A DNA stretch of 64,000 bases. Origin: Mycolicibacterium tusciae. GTDB lineage: Bacteria > Actinomycetota > Actinomycetes > Mycobacteriales > Mycobacteriaceae. Positions within the stretch are counted from its first letter, which is position 1. Each line of letters opens with the position of its first letter. The position numbers were made by a program, and so were the translations under genes. The stretch covers positions 1-64,000 of the forward strand of contig NZ_MVIM01000010.1 of the NCBI RefSeq assembly GCF_002086795.1, in the 5' to 3' direction. Positions 7,935 to 17,077 of this stretch are shown in pieces. The notes below the pieces were generated by a model that worked only from the letters and a program-made list of their open reading frames with translations, was not told the DNA's origin and searched no databases.

Positions 7935-8876
7935 ATGATTTCCCTGCGCTCACACGCGATCTCACTCGCAGCGGTGTTCCTTGCGTTGGCCATCGGGGTC
8001 GCGCTGGGATCCGGCTTGCTCTCCGACACGGTGTTGTCGGGCCTGCGTGCCGACAAGGCCGAACTCCAGGACCAGATCAACGCGCTCACCGATGACAAGA
8101 ACGCCATCAACGAAAAGCTGAGCGCAGCAGGGGAATTCGATTCCCAAATGGCGCCCCGAATCTTGCGGGACTCACTCAAGGGAAAGTCGGTGGTGATTTT
8201 CCGTACGCCGGACGCGGCACAGGACGACGTCGAGGGACTGGCGCGCCTGGTGTCCGAGGCCGGCGGAACCGTCGCCGGGACCGTGGGCCTGACACCCGAA
8301 TTCGTCAACGCCCATTCGTCCGAGAAACTGCTGTCGGTGGTCAACTCGCCGATCGTGCCCGCGGGGAAACAGCTGAGCACCACGTCGGTCGATCAGGGCT
8401 CACAGGCCGGTGATCTGCTCGGCATCAGCCTGCTGATCAACAGGGACCCGAAGGTGTCCGTCGTCGACGACATGCAGCGCGACACCGTGCTGGCGACGCT
8501 GCGCGACACCGGCTTCATCACCTACGGCACCGAGCGCATCGGCCCGGCCGACACCGCACTGATCGTGACGGGCGGCGCGCTGCCCGAGGACGCGGGGAAC
8601 CAGGGCTCCACGGTCGCCAGGTTCGCGGCTGGGATGGCTCCGCACGGCTCCGGCACGGTGCTGGCCGGACGCGACGGGTCGGCCTCCGGTACCGCCGCGG
8701 TGGCCGTGGCGAGGTCGGATGCCTCGCTGGGCACCGCCGTCAGCACCATCGACGACATCGATTCGGAGTCCGGCCGGATCACCTCCGTGCTGGCCCTCGG
8801 CGACCTGATCGCCGGCGGCAAGCCCGGCCAGTACGGCATTGGCCAGGGCGCCGCATCGGTAACCATCCCGCAATAA
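7935..8876 (+). CDS. mctB: MctB/SteB, copper-transport and cell-separation membrane protein (Rv1698 homologue)
   Basis: A 313-residue protein anchored by one N-terminal transmembrane helix (about residues 5-28, HAISLAAVFLALAIGVALGSG). A coiled-coil stretch follows (30-62), then a large alpha/beta domain outside the cytoplasmic membrane. In M. tuberculosis Rv1698 was described as the copper-transport protein MctB; in corynebacteria the orthologue SteB works with SteA in cell separation. Both roles rest on published work in relatives; the sequence shows only orthology by neighbour and length (314 residues in M. tuberculosis). The start ATG is preceded by GGGGATGAA. Confidence 0.9.
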   Translation: MISLRSHAISLAAVFLALAIGVALGSGLLSDTVLSGLRADKAELQDQINALTDDKNAINEKLSAAGEFDSQMAPRILRDSLKGKSVVIFRTPDAAQDDVEGLARLVSEAGGTVAGTVGLTPEFVNAHSSEKLLSVVNSPIVPAGKQLSTTSVDQGSQAGDLLGISLLINRDPKVSVVDDMQRDTVLATLRDTGFITYGTERIGPADTALIVTGGALPEDAGNQGSTVARFAAGMAPHGSGTVLAGRDGSASGTAAVAVARSDASLGTAVSTIDDIDSESGRITSVLALGDLIAGGKPGQYGIGQGAASVTIPQ

Positions 8877-8994
8877 TCTGCCGGCGGCGCGTCAGCGACG
8901 GCTTGTCGGCGTCGGTGTTAGGGTTGGGTTCCGTGGGTCGGCAGGCCCCAGCTATTCACAGCGAGCCCCTGCCGCGTTGTCACGGAGGTTGCTC

Positions 8995-10770
8995 TTGCCA
9001 GCACTACGCAAGCACCCGCAGGCCCCCACGAAACACATGTTCGTCACCGGCGGTGTGGTTTCCTCCCTCGGTAAAGGCCTGACCGCATCCAGCCTCGGAC
9101 AGTTGCTGACGGCGCGCGGCCTGCAGGTGACGATGCAGAAGCTGGACCCCTACCTCAACGTCGACCCCGGAACCATGAACCCCTTCCAGCACGGCGAGGT
9201 CTTCGTGACCGAGGACGGTGCCGAGACCGACCTCGACGTCGGCCATTACGAGCGGTTCCTCGATCGCAACCTGTACGGGTCGGCGAATGTCACGACGGGG
9301 CAAGTCTATTCATCGGTGATCGCCAAGGAGCGCCGCGGCGAGTACCTCGGTGACACCGTGCAGGTGATTCCCCACATCACCGACGAGATCAAGCGGCGCA
9401 TCCTGGCGATGGCCGACCCGGATCCCGCCGGGCACCGTCCCGACGTGGTGATCACCGAGATCGGCGGCACCGTCGGCGACATCGAATCGCTGCCGTTTCT
9501 GGAGGCCGCCCGCCAGGTGCGCCACGAGGTCGGCCGCGAGAACTGCTTCTTTCTGCACTGCTCGCTGGTGCCGTTCATGGCGCCGTCCGGCGAATTGAAG
9601 ACCAAGCCGACGCAGCACTCGGTGGCCGCACTGCGCAGCATCGGCATCAGCCCCGACGCGTTGATTCTGCGGTGCGACCGCGACGTGCCCGAACCGTTGA
9701 AGAACAAGATCGCGCTGATGTGCGACGTGGACATCGACGGTGTCATCTCCACGCCGGACGCCCCGTCGATATACGACATTCCCAAGGTGCTGCACCGCGA
9801 GGAACTGGACGCTTATGTGGTGCGCCGGCTGAACCTGCCCTTCCGCGACGTCGACTGGACGCAGTGGAACGACTTGCTGCACCGCGTGCACGAACCGCGC
9901 GAGACGGTGCGAATCGCATTGGTGGGCAAGTACATCGATCTGTCCGACGCCTACCTGTCGGTCGCCGAGGCGTTGCGGGCGGGCGGCTTCGCCCACCACG
10001 CCAAGGTGGAGATGCGTTGGGTCGCCTCCGACGACTGTGAATCCGATGGCGGTGCGGCCGCTGCACTCGGAGATGTCCACGGCATCTTGATTCCGGGCGG
10101 TTTCGGCATCCGCGGCATCGAGGGCAAGATCGGCGCCATCCAGTACGCGCGCAAACGGGGGCTGCCGGTCTTCGGGTTGTGCCTCGGATTGCAGTGCATC
10201 GTCATCGAGGCGGCGCGCTCCGTGGGCATCACCGAGGCCAACTCGGCGGAGTTCGATCCGAAGACTCCCGACCCCGTCATCTCCACGATGGCCGACCAGC
10301 GCGATGCCGTTGCCGGCGAGGCCGACCTCGGCGGCACCATGCGCCTCGGTGCGTATCCGGCGGTGCTGGAGCCGAATTCGATTGTGGCGCAGGCCTACGG
10401 TGCTCGCGAGGTGTCCGAACGGCATCGGCACCGGTACGAGGTCAACAACTCGTATCGTGACCGGATCGCCGAGAGCGGACTGCGGTTCAGCGGGACGTCG
10501 CCGGACGGTCACCTCGTCGAGTTCGTCGAGTACGGCGTCGACGTGCATCCGTTCATCGTCGGCACCCAGGCGCACCCGGAGCTGAAGAGCAGGCCGACGC
10601 GGCCGCATCCGCTGTTCGTCGCGTTCGTCGGCGCGGCGCTGGACTACAAGGCCGAGGAGCGACTTCCCGGGATGGAGATTCCGGAGCACGCGAACGGATC
10701 GGAGCACGCCGACGAGGTCGGACAACAGTTGCGCGATACCGAGTTGCAAAAAACGGAAGCTCGTGGCTGA
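8995..10770 (+). CDS. pyrG: CTP synthase
   Basis: A 591-residue CTP synthase that aminates UTP to CTP with glutamine and ATP. The N-terminal amidoligase domain carries FVTGGVVSSLGKGLTASSLG (P-loop). The C-terminal class I glutamine amidotransferase domain has the nucleophile Cys in FGLCLGLQ and the His-Glu pair in TQAHPE. The start was set at TTG 8995 because a GGAGG site (8984-8988) lies 6 bases upstream; an upstream in-frame TTG at 8977 would place the GGAGG inside the gene. No ATG is available before the conserved N-terminus. The stop overlaps the next gene by 8 nt. Confidence 0.96.
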   Translation: MPALRKHPQAPTKHMFVTGGVVSSLGKGLTASSLGQLLTARGLQVTMQKLDPYLNVDPGTMNPFQHGEVFVTEDGAETDLDVGHYERFLDRNLYGSANVTTGQVYSSVIAKERRGEYLGDTVQVIPHITDEIKRRILAMADPDPAGHRPDVVITEIGGTVGDIESLPFLEAARQVRHEVGRENCFFLHCSLVPFMAPSGELKTKPTQHSVAALRSIGISPDALILRCDRDVPEPLKNKIALMCDVDIDGVISTPDAPSIYDIPKVLHREELDAYVVRRLNLPFRDVDWTQWNDLLHRVHEPRETVRIALVGKYIDLSDAYLSVAEALRAGGFAHHAKVEMRWVASDDCESDGGAAAALGDVHGILIPGGFGIRGIEGKIGAIQYARKRGLPVFGLCLGLQCIVIEAARSVGITEANSAEFDPKTPDPVISTMADQRDAVAGEADLGGTMRLGAYPAVLEPNSIVAQAYGAREVSERHRHRYEVNNSYRDRIAESGLRFSGTSPDGHLVEFVEYGVDVHPFIVGTQAHPELKSRPTRPHPLFVAFVGAALDYKAEERLPGMEIPEHANGSEHADEVGQQLRDTELQKTEARG

Positions 10771-11383
10771 ACACGATTTCGAGACCGTTGACTCCGAAAT
10801 CCTCTACGTCGGGAGCATTTTCGCACTACGCGCCGATCAAGTGCGCATGCCCGGCGGCAACATCGCCAAACGCGAAGTCGTCGAGCACTACGGGGCGGTC
10901 GGCATCGTCGCGCTCGACGACGAGAACAACGTCGCGATGGTCTACCAGTATCGGCACCCGATCGGCCGTCGGTTGTGGGAGCTGCCCGCGGGCCTGCTGG
11001 ATCTGGGTGGCGAGGCGCCCCAGCTGACCGCGGCGCGGGAGCTGGCGGAGGAGGCGGGCCTCGCCGCGTCGGATTGGCGTGTTCTTGCCGATCTCGTGTC
11101 GACGCCGGGCTTCACCGACGAGAGCGTGCGCGTCTATCTGGCGACCGGGCTAACCAATGTCGGACGGCCCGAGGCCCACGACGAGGAAGCCGATCTGCAG
11201 CTGAAGTGGTTCCCGCTGGTTGAGGCGGTGCGGATGGTGTTCGCCGGCGAGATCGTCAATTCGCTTGCGGTGGCGGGCATCCTGGCCGCACACGCGATGC
11301 CGAACACGGGTGAGCTGCGGCCCGTTGACGCGCCGTGGATTGACCGCCCGCACAGGCTGGCGGAACGCAAGGCCGCGCAATGA
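10763..11383 (+). CDS. Nudix hydrolase, ADP-ribose pyrophosphatase (Rv1700-like)
   Basis: A 206-residue Nudix hydrolase that cleaves ADP-ribose to AMP and ribose-5-phosphate; M. tuberculosis Rv1700 (207 residues) is a characterised ADP-ribose pyrophosphatase at this position. The Nudix box is visible at about residues 80-100 as GGEAPQLTAARELAEEAG, with the Mg-binding REL-EE core intact. The GTG start lies inside the pyrG 3' end, and the stop overlaps the xerD ATG by 4 nt, so the three genes are translationally coupled. Confidence 0.92.
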   Translation: MAEHDFETVDSEILYVGSIFALRADQVRMPGGNIAKREVVEHYGAVGIVALDDENNVAMVYQYRHPIGRRLWELPAGLLDLGGEAPQLTAARELAEEAGLAASDWRVLADLVSTPGFTDESVRVYLATGLTNVGRPEAHDEEADLQLKWFPLVEAVRMVFAGEIVNSLAVAGILAAHAMPNTGELRPVDAPWIDRPHRLAERKAAQ

Positions 11384-12327
11384 CGACCTTTCGCCCCGCC
11401 CTCGATGACCAGCTCCAGGGCTACCTCGACCACCTGACCATCGAGCGCGGCGTCGCCGCCAACACCCTGAGCTCCTACCGCCGAGATCTGCGGCGCTACT
11501 CCGACCATCTGACCCTGCGCGGCATCGACGACCTGGCGAAGGTGACCGAGTCTGACGTCAGCGACTTCTTGGTCGCGCTGCGCCGTGGCGATCCCGACGC
11601 CGGAACTGTCCCGCTGTCCGCGGTTTCGGCCGCACGAGCGCTGATCGCGGTCCGCGGGCTGCACCGCTTCGCAGAGGCCGAGGGTCTCACCGCGCTGAAC
11701 GTGGCGGCGGCCGTCAAACCGCCGACGCCGAGCCGACGGCTGCCCAAGAGCCTGTCGATCGACGAGGTGCTCGCCCTGCTGGACGGCGCCGGCGGTGACA
11801 GTGCGGCTGACGGCCCGCTCACGCTGCGTAACCGGGCACTGCTGGAACTGCTCTACTCGACCGGGGCGCGCATCTCGGAGGCCGTCGGCCTTGACGTGGA
11901 CGACATCGACACGCAGGCACGGTCGGTGCTGCTGCGCGGCAAGGGCGGCAAGCAACGTCTGGTGCCCGTCGGCCGGCCAGCTGTCACGGCGTTGGACGCC
12001 TACCTCGTGCGCGGACGGCCGGAGCTGGCCCGCCGCGGACGCGGAACCCCGGCGATCTTCCTCAACGCCAGGGGCGGACGGCTTTCACGTCAGAGTGCGT
12101 GGCAGGTGCTTCAGGACGCCGCCGGACGGGCGGGCATCACGTCGGCGGTGTCGCCGCACGTGCTGCGGCACTCGTTCGCCACGCACCTGCTCGACGGCGG
12201 CGCCGACGTCCGCGTCGTGCAGGAGTTGCTCGGCCACGCGTCGGTTACCACGACGCAGATCTACACGATGGTCACGGTGACGGCGCTGCGCGAGGTGTGG
12301 GCGGGCGCGCACCCGCGGGCGCACTGA
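11380..12327 (+). CDS. xerD: Tyrosine recombinase XerD
   Basis: A 315-residue site-specific recombinase that resolves chromosome dimers at dif with XerC. The N-terminal core-binding domain (about 5-105) is followed by the catalytic domain with all active-site residues: R164 (in TGARISE), K188, H260 and R263 (HVLRH), H286 (GHAS) and Y295. The C-terminal VTALREVW helix is typical of Xer proteins. Its position between the Nudix gene and parA matches M. tuberculosis Rv1701, so this is the chromosomal recombinase and not an integrase of a mobile element. Confidence 0.95.
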   Translation: MTTFRPALDDQLQGYLDHLTIERGVAANTLSSYRRDLRRYSDHLTLRGIDDLAKVTESDVSDFLVALRRGDPDAGTVPLSAVSAARALIAVRGLHRFAEAEGLTALNVAAAVKPPTPSRRLPKSLSIDEVLALLDGAGGDSAADGPLTLRNRALLELLYSTGARISEAVGLDVDDIDTQARSVLLRGKGGKQRLVPVGRPAVTALDAYLVRGRPELARRGRGTPAIFLNARGGRLSRQSAWQVLQDAAGRAGITSAVSPHVLRHSFATHLLDGGADVRVVQELLGHASVTTTQIYTMVTVTALREVWAGAHPRAH

Positions 12328-12334
12328 GGTCGGG

Positions 12335-13087
12335 CTAGCCCAGGTACTCCGACTCGAGCACGAGGTCGGGGGCGAGCGTCTGATATTCGCCGTGCGTCTT
12401 GTGCTCGACCGTGGCGAACAGCTTGCCCTGCTGCTCGCGCATGTACTCGCGGTACTTCGGGGAGCCCGGGATCAGCATGTTGTCGGCGACCACGATGGAT
12501 CCCTTGTGCAGCCAGCCGCGGTCCAGGATGGCCTGCAGGTCGGGCAGGTAGGCGGCCTTGTCGTGGTCGACGAACAGCAGATCCAGCGATCCTGTGGTGA
12601 AGCCGTGCTCGCCGGCAAGCGCGTCGAGTGTCTTACCGCCGTCACCGATCGTGCCGACCACACACGTCACCCGGTCGGCGATTCCGGCGTGCTCCCAGAT
12701 ACGTTGTGCCACCCCGGCATTGGCGGCGGAAAGCTCGACGGAGAACACCTTGGCTCCCGGCGCCGCGCGGGCGATCCGCAGCGAGCCGTAGCCGCAGTAG
12801 GTGCCGAGCTCGAGTGCCAACCTGGCGTCGGCGCGGCGCACGGCGGCGTCGAGCAGCTCGCCCTTCTCGTCCCCGATGTTGATCAGGAACGACTTCTCGT
12901 AGGCGAACTCGTCGATCTTGGCGATCGCGTCGTCGATGTCGCCGCGGCGGGCATTGGCCACCACGTAGTCGACGGCGGCCTGTTCGCGTCCGTCGCCGAT
13001 CTGACCGGTCTTGGTGATGTTGCGGGACCCGACCGCCAGCCGCAGGAACGACCAACGCAGGAAGGGGATGCGGCGCTTGAGGCTCAC
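12335..13087 (-). CDS. SAM-dependent O-methyltransferase, catechol-O-methyltransferase-like (Rv1703c-like)
   Basis: A 250-residue class I methyltransferase. SAM motif I is the ALELGTYCGYGSLRIA segment and the acidic SAM ribose site is FSVELSAAN. The metal-binding pattern of the COMT family is seen in LLFVDHDKAAYLPD and VVADNMLIPGSP (Asp and Asn ligands). A short basic, hydrophobic N-terminus (SLKRRIPFLRWSFLRLAVG) precedes the domain and may associate with membrane. The start was set at GTG 13087; a longer start at 13153 would have its GGGAG directly against the codon, which is too close. It is convergent with xerD, 7 bases apart. The natural substrate is unknown. Confidence 0.82.
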   Translation of the reverse strand: MSLKRRIPFLRWSFLRLAVGSRNITKTGQIGDGREQAAVDYVVANARRGDIDDAIAKIDEFAYEKSFLINIGDEKGELLDAAVRRADARLALELGTYCGYGSLRIARAAPGAKVFSVELSAANAGVAQRIWEHAGIADRVTCVVGTIGDGGKTLDALAGEHGFTTGSLDLLFVDHDKAAYLPDLQAILDRGWLHKGSIVVADNMLIPGSPKYREYMREQQGKLFATVEHKTHGEYQTLAPDLVLESEYLG

Positions 13088-13216
13088 GTGGACCAGCCTA
13101 GGCGGGATGTCGGGGAAAAAGTTGCCTGCGGGTCTGGCAGACCAGGCAGTCACCTCCCGTTAAACTTGCCCGGATGTCCGCCATGCCTACGTCTTGCCTG
13201 ACCAGCGACGGTCGGC

Positions 13217-14077
13217 ATGGCTGACGACGACGAAGTCGCCGGCCTCGGCTTGACCGGCCGTCCACCGCGAACCATCCCCATACCCGAACCGAGGACCTCG
13301 CACGGTCCGGCCAAGGTCATCGCGATGTGCAACCAGAAGGGCGGGGTGGGCAAGACCACGTCGACCATCAACCTCGGCGCCAGCCTCGCCGAGTACGGGC
13401 GCCGCGTGCTCCTGGTCGACCTGGATCCGCAGGGCGCGCTGTCGGCGGGCCTGGGCGTGCCGCACTACGAACTCGAGCACACGGTCCACAACCTGCTGAT
13501 CGAACCGCGGGTGTCGATCGACGACGTGCTGATCAACACCCGCGTCAAGAATCTCGACCTCGTGCCGAGCAATATCGACCTATCGGCCGCCGAGATCCAA
13601 TTGGTCAACGAGGTGGGCCGCGAACAGTCGTTGGCCCGCGCGCTCTACCCGGTGCTGGACCGTTACGACTACGTCCTGATCGACTGCCAGCCGTCGCTGG
13701 GTCTGCTCACCGTCAACGGGTTGGCGTGCAGTGACGTGGTGATCATCCCGACGGAGTGCGAGTTCTTCTCACTGCGCGGGCTGGCGCTACTGACCGATAC
13801 CGTCGACAAGGTGCACGACCGGCTGAACCCGAAGCTGTCCATCGGCGGCATCCTGATCACCCGATACGACCCGCGCACCGTGAACTCGCGCGAAGTCATG
13901 GCCCGAGTTCTCGAAAGATTCGGCGACCTGGTGTTCGACACCGTCATCACCCGTACGGTGCGCTTCCCCGAAACCAGTGTCGCCGGTGAACCCATCACCT
14001 CGTGGGCGCCGAAATCCGTTGGTGCTGAGGCATATCGGTCATTGGCGCGCGAGGTCATCGACCGGTTCGGCGCGTGA
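13217..14077 (+). CDS. ParA-family ATPase (Rv1708-like) upstream of scpAB
   Basis: A 286-residue Soj/ParA-type ATPase. After a 30-residue Pro-rich leader comes the deviant Walker A motif QKGGVGKTT, then LVDLDPQG (Walker A') and VLIDCQPSLG (Walker B). It is one of several mycobacterial ParA paralogues and is distinct from the parA beside oriC. Its conserved place next to scpA and scpB, with a 4-nt overlap (GTGA) with scpA, points to a role in chromosome organisation. ATP-dependent DNA binding is a family property; a partner ParB is not encoded nearby. Confidence 0.9.
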   Translation: MADDDEVAGLGLTGRPPRTIPIPEPRTSHGPAKVIAMCNQKGGVGKTTSTINLGASLAEYGRRVLLVDLDPQGALSAGLGVPHYELEHTVHNLLIEPRVSIDDVLINTRVKNLDLVPSNIDLSAAEIQLVNEVGREQSLARALYPVLDRYDYVLIDCQPSLGLLTVNGLACSDVVIIPTECEFFSLRGLALLTDTVDKVHDRLNPKLSIGGILITRYDPRTVNSREVMARVLERFGDLVFDTVITRTVRFPETSVAGEPITSWAPKSVGAEAYRSLAREVIDRFGA

Positions 14078-14931
14078 TCGAAGCGGTGACCGAGGCCGGA
14101 ACCGACGACACTGCGACACCAGATGCCGACCGGTCGCAGCAGGCGGGCTTTCAGGTTCGGCTGAGCAATTTCGAAGGCCCGTTCGACCTGCTGTTGCAGC
14201 TGATCTTCGCGCATCGCCTCGACGTCACCGAGGTGGCGCTGCACCAGGTGACCGACGACTTCATCGTGTACACCAAGGAAATCGGCGTCCAGCTCGAGCT
14301 GGAAGAGACGACGACGTTCCTGGTGATCGCGGCCACGCTGCTGGACCTCAAGGCGGCCCGGCTGCTGCCGGCTGGGGAGGTGCACGACGAGGACGATCTG
14401 GCGCTGCTCGAGGTCCGTGACCTGCTGTTCGCCCGGCTGCTCCAGTACCGGGCGTTCAAGCACGTCGCGGAGATGTTCGCCGAACTCGAGTCCGCGGCGC
14501 TGCGCAGCTATCCGCGGGCGGTGGCGCTGGAAGAGGGCTTTCAGGAGCTGTTGCCCGAGGTGATGATCGGCGTCGACGCCGAGACGTTCGCCCAGATCGC
14601 GGCGGCGGCGCTCACCCCGCGGCCGGTGCCGACCGTCGCGCTCGAGCACCTGCACCAGGTGGGGGTATCGGTGCCCGAGCAGGTCAGTAACCTGATGGCG
14701 CTGCTGGAGGGCCGCGGCGTCGGACAGTGGGCGTCGTTCCGCGACCTGGTGGCCGACTGTGCGGCACCGATAGAGATCGTCGGCCGCTTCCTGGCGCTGC
14801 TCGAGCTGTACCGGGCCAAGGCAGTAGCATTCGAACAACCAGAACCGCTTGGTGCGCTCCAGATTTCGTGGACCGGCGAACGGCCTACCCATCAACACCT
14901 GGCGGTGGAAGAAGACCACTATGACGGATAA
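14074..14931 (+). CDS. scpA: Segregation and condensation protein ScpA (kleisin)
   Basis: A 285-residue kleisin that bridges the SMC dimer and recruits ScpB. The N-terminal SMC-neck-binding domain shows LSNFEGPFDLLLQLIFAHRL followed by the FLVIAATLLDLKAARLLP helix typical of ScpA. The C-terminus (about 200-280) is a winged-helix that should bind the SMC head. The GTG start overlaps the parA stop by 4 nt, and its end overlaps scpB by 11 nt. Confidence 0.95.
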   Translation: MIEAVTEAGTDDTATPDADRSQQAGFQVRLSNFEGPFDLLLQLIFAHRLDVTEVALHQVTDDFIVYTKEIGVQLELEETTTFLVIAATLLDLKAARLLPAGEVHDEDDLALLEVRDLLFARLLQYRAFKHVAEMFAELESAALRSYPRAVALEEGFQELLPEVMIGVDAETFAQIAAAALTPRPVPTVALEHLHQVGVSVPEQVSNLMALLEGRGVGQWASFRDLVADCAAPIEIVGRFLALLELYRAKAVAFEQPEPLGALQISWTGERPTHQHLAVEEDHYDG

Positions 14932-15661
14932 CACTCCGACCGACGTCGCGACCGACACGCCCGTCGAGACGGACCTCGATGAGGGGTTGGATCTCGGCAT
15001 CGATGTGGCCAACGCGCCGGAGTTGGAGGATTCGGAGCTCGGGTCGGTGCTGGAGGCGCTGCTGCTGGTGGTGGACACGCCGGTGACGATCGAGCAGCTC
15101 GCCGCCGCGACCGAGCAGCCCGCCTACCGGGTTGGGGCCAAGCTGCAGGCGATGGCCGGGGAACTGCGCGACCGCGAAAGCGGGATCGATCTGCGCGAGG
15201 CAGGCGGTGGTTGGCGGATGTACACGCGCGCGCGGTTCGCGCCCTACGTGGAGCGGCTGCTGCTCGATGGCGCGCGATCCAAGTTGACGCGCGCCGCGCT
15301 CGAGACACTGGCCGTGGTGGCCTACCGCCAGCCGGTGACGCGCGCGCGGGTCAGCGCGGTGCGCGGCGTCAACGTCGACGCGGTCATCCGGACGCTCCTC
15401 GCGCGTGGACTGGTCACCGAGGCGGGCGTCGACCCCGACTCGGGCGCGGTGACGTTCGCGACCACCGAACTGTTCCTGGAGCGGCTCGGCTTGACCTCGT
15501 TGGCCGACCTTCCGGACATTGCGCCGCTGTTGCCCGACGTCGACGTGATCGACGACCTGAGCGAAACACTGGACGAGGAGCCGCGTTTCATGAAGCTCAG
15601 CGGTGCGCCTGCGGCCCAGGCGCCGACGAATTTCGATTTGGACAAAGACGCGGATGGCTGA
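14921..15661 (+). CDS. scpB: Segregation and condensation protein ScpB
   Basis: A 246-residue winged-helix protein that dimerises and binds the ScpA linker in the SMC condensin complex. After an acidic Asp/Glu/Thr-rich N-terminal tail of about 35 residues, the first winged helix begins at LGSVLEALLLVVDTPVTI and the second follows around ALETLAVVAYRQPVTRARV, the most conserved ScpB segment. The ATG lies inside the scpA end. The stop overlaps the following pseudouridine synthase start. Confidence 0.94.
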   Translation: MTDNTPTDVATDTPVETDLDEGLDLGIDVANAPELEDSELGSVLEALLLVVDTPVTIEQLAAATEQPAYRVGAKLQAMAGELRDRESGIDLREAGGGWRMYTRARFAPYVERLLLDGARSKLTRAALETLAVVAYRQPVTRARVSAVRGVNVDAVIRTLLARGLVTEAGVDPDSGAVTFATTELFLERLGLTSLADLPDIAPLLPDVDVIDDLSETLDEEPRFMKLSGAPAAQAPTNFDLDKDADG

Positions 15662-16397
15662 ATCTGAGGGCGTGCGCTTACAGAAAGTGTTGTCGCAGGC
15701 CGGAATTGCATCGCGCCGGGTCGCCGAGAAGATGATCCTCGACGGGCGGGTCGAGGTCGACGATCGGATCGTGACCGAACTGGGCACCCGCGTGGATCCC
15801 GACGTCTCGGTGATCCGGGTCGACGGCGCCCGGGTCACCGTCGACGACACCTTGGTTCACCTGGCGATCAACAAGCCCAAGGGCATGCACTCGACGATGT
15901 CCGACGACCGGGGGCGCCCGTGCGTGGGCGATTTGGTCGAGCACCGGGTTCGCGGTAACAAGAAGCTGTTTCACGTCGGCCGGCTGGACGCCGACACCGA
16001 GGGCCTGCTGCTGTTGACCAACGACGGCGAGCTCGCGCACCGCCTGATGCATCCGTCCTACGAAGTGCCCAAGACGTACCTGGCGACGGTGATCGGCACG
16101 GTGCCGCGCGGCCTGGGGCGCAAGCTGCGTGACGGGATCGAACTGGACGACGGCCCCGCGCGCGTCGACGACTTCGCCGTCGTGGACACCGTGCCCGGCA
16201 AGACGTTGGTGCGGGTCACGTTGCACGAAGGCCGCAAGCGGATCGTGCGTCGGCTGCTTGCGGCCGTCGGTTTCCCGGTGAAAGAGTTGGTGCGCACCGA
16301 AATCGGGGCGGTGTCATTGGGGGATCAGCGGCCGGGCACCATCCGGGTGCTGACCCAGAAGGAGCTTGGCACGTTGTACAAGGCGGTGGGGATGTGA
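15654..16397 (+). CDS. rRNA pseudouridine synthase, RluB/RsuA family (Rv1711-like)
   Basis: A 247-residue enzyme with an N-terminal S4 RNA-binding domain (about 5-60, RLQKVLSQAGIASRR) and an RsuA-type pseudouridine synthase domain. The catalytic Asp lies in the motif GRLDADTEGLLLLTNDG. By similarity to RluB it should modify 23S rRNA near position 2605, but RsuA-type specificity for 16S rRNA cannot be excluded from sequence. The scpB-rluB-cmk-der order is widely conserved in actinobacteria. The ATG overlaps the scpB stop by 8 nt. Confidence 0.92.
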   Translation: MAESEGVRLQKVLSQAGIASRRVAEKMILDGRVEVDDRIVTELGTRVDPDVSVIRVDGARVTVDDTLVHLAINKPKGMHSTMSDDRGRPCVGDLVEHRVRGNKKLFHVGRLDADTEGLLLLTNDGELAHRLMHPSYEVPKTYLATVIGTVPRGLGRKLRDGIELDDGPARVDDFAVVDTVPGKTLVRVTLHEGRKRIVRRLLAAVGFPVKELVRTEIGAVSLGDQRPGTIRVLTQKELGTLYKAVGM

Positions 16398-17077
16398 GCG
16401 GATTGATCATCGCGGTCGACGGTCCTGCCGGCACCGGAAAGTCCTCGGTGTCAAGGGGTTTGGCGCGTGCCCTACGGGCGCGCTACCTGGACACCGGAGC
16501 GATGTACCGCATCGTCACCCTGGCCGTCGTGCGAGCCGGTGTCGACTTGGCCGATACGCCTGCGATCGAGGTGGTCGCCGCGGATGTCCCGTTGTCGGTG
16601 GGCTACGACCCCGACGAGGACAAGGCTTACCTTGACGCAGAGGATGTTTCGCGGGAGATCCGTGGTGATCAGGTGACGAAGGCGGTGTCCGCGGTATCGG
16701 CGGTGCCCGCGGTGCGCGCGCGGCTCGTCGGGCTTCAGCGCGAGCTCGCGGAAGGGCCGGGTAGCGTCGTTGTCGAAGGCCGCGACATCGGGACGGTCGT
16801 GCTGCCCAACGCCGATCTCAAGATCTTCCTCACGGCGTCGGCAGAGAAGCGGGCGCGGCGTCGCTACGACCAGAACGTCGCCGCCGGGCGTGAGGATGAC
16901 TACGAAAGAGTGCTCGCTGACGTGAAGCGCCGGGATCATCTGGATTCGACCCGTCCCGTGTCCCCGCTGCGTGCCGCCGACGACGCGGTGGTGGTCGACA
17001 CCAGTGACATGACCGAGTCCGAGGTGGTCACGCATCTGACCGAGCTCGCCGAGCAGCGCGCCGGTGCGTCGAAATGA
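16394..17077 (+). CDS. cmk: Cytidylate kinase
   Basis: A 227-residue CMP/dCMP kinase that uses ATP. The P-loop DGPAGTGKSS lies at residues 8-17. The CMP-binding region carries RYLDTGAMYR, and VVEGRDIGTVVLPNADLKIFL is the conserved nucleotide-binding segment followed by the Arg-rich LID region (KRARRRYDQ). The GTG start overlaps the previous stop by 4 nt, and the stop overlaps the der ATG by 4 nt. Together with pyrG it makes this block a pyrimidine nucleotide centre. Confidence 0.95.
   Translation: MSGLIIAVDGPAGTGKSSVSRGLARALRARYLDTGAMYRIVTLAVVRAGVDLADTPAIEVVAADVPLSVGYDPDEDKAYLDAEDVSREIRGDQVTKAVSAVSAVPAVRARLVGLQRELAEGPGSVVVEGRDIGTVVLPNADLKIFLTASAEKRARRRYDQNVAAGREDDYERVLADVKRRDHLDSTRPVSPLRAADDAVVVDTSDMTESEVVTHLTELAEQRAGASK

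Noticed and set aside
11380..12327. Tyrosine recombinase as a sign of an integrated element
   Set aside because: Position, length and neighbours match chromosomal XerD; no phage or plasmid genes and no attachment repeats are nearby.
13217..15661. parA-scpA-scpB as a plasmid partition locus
   Set aside because: The set is the conserved chromosomal order with rluB, cmk and der; no parB or replication gene is present.
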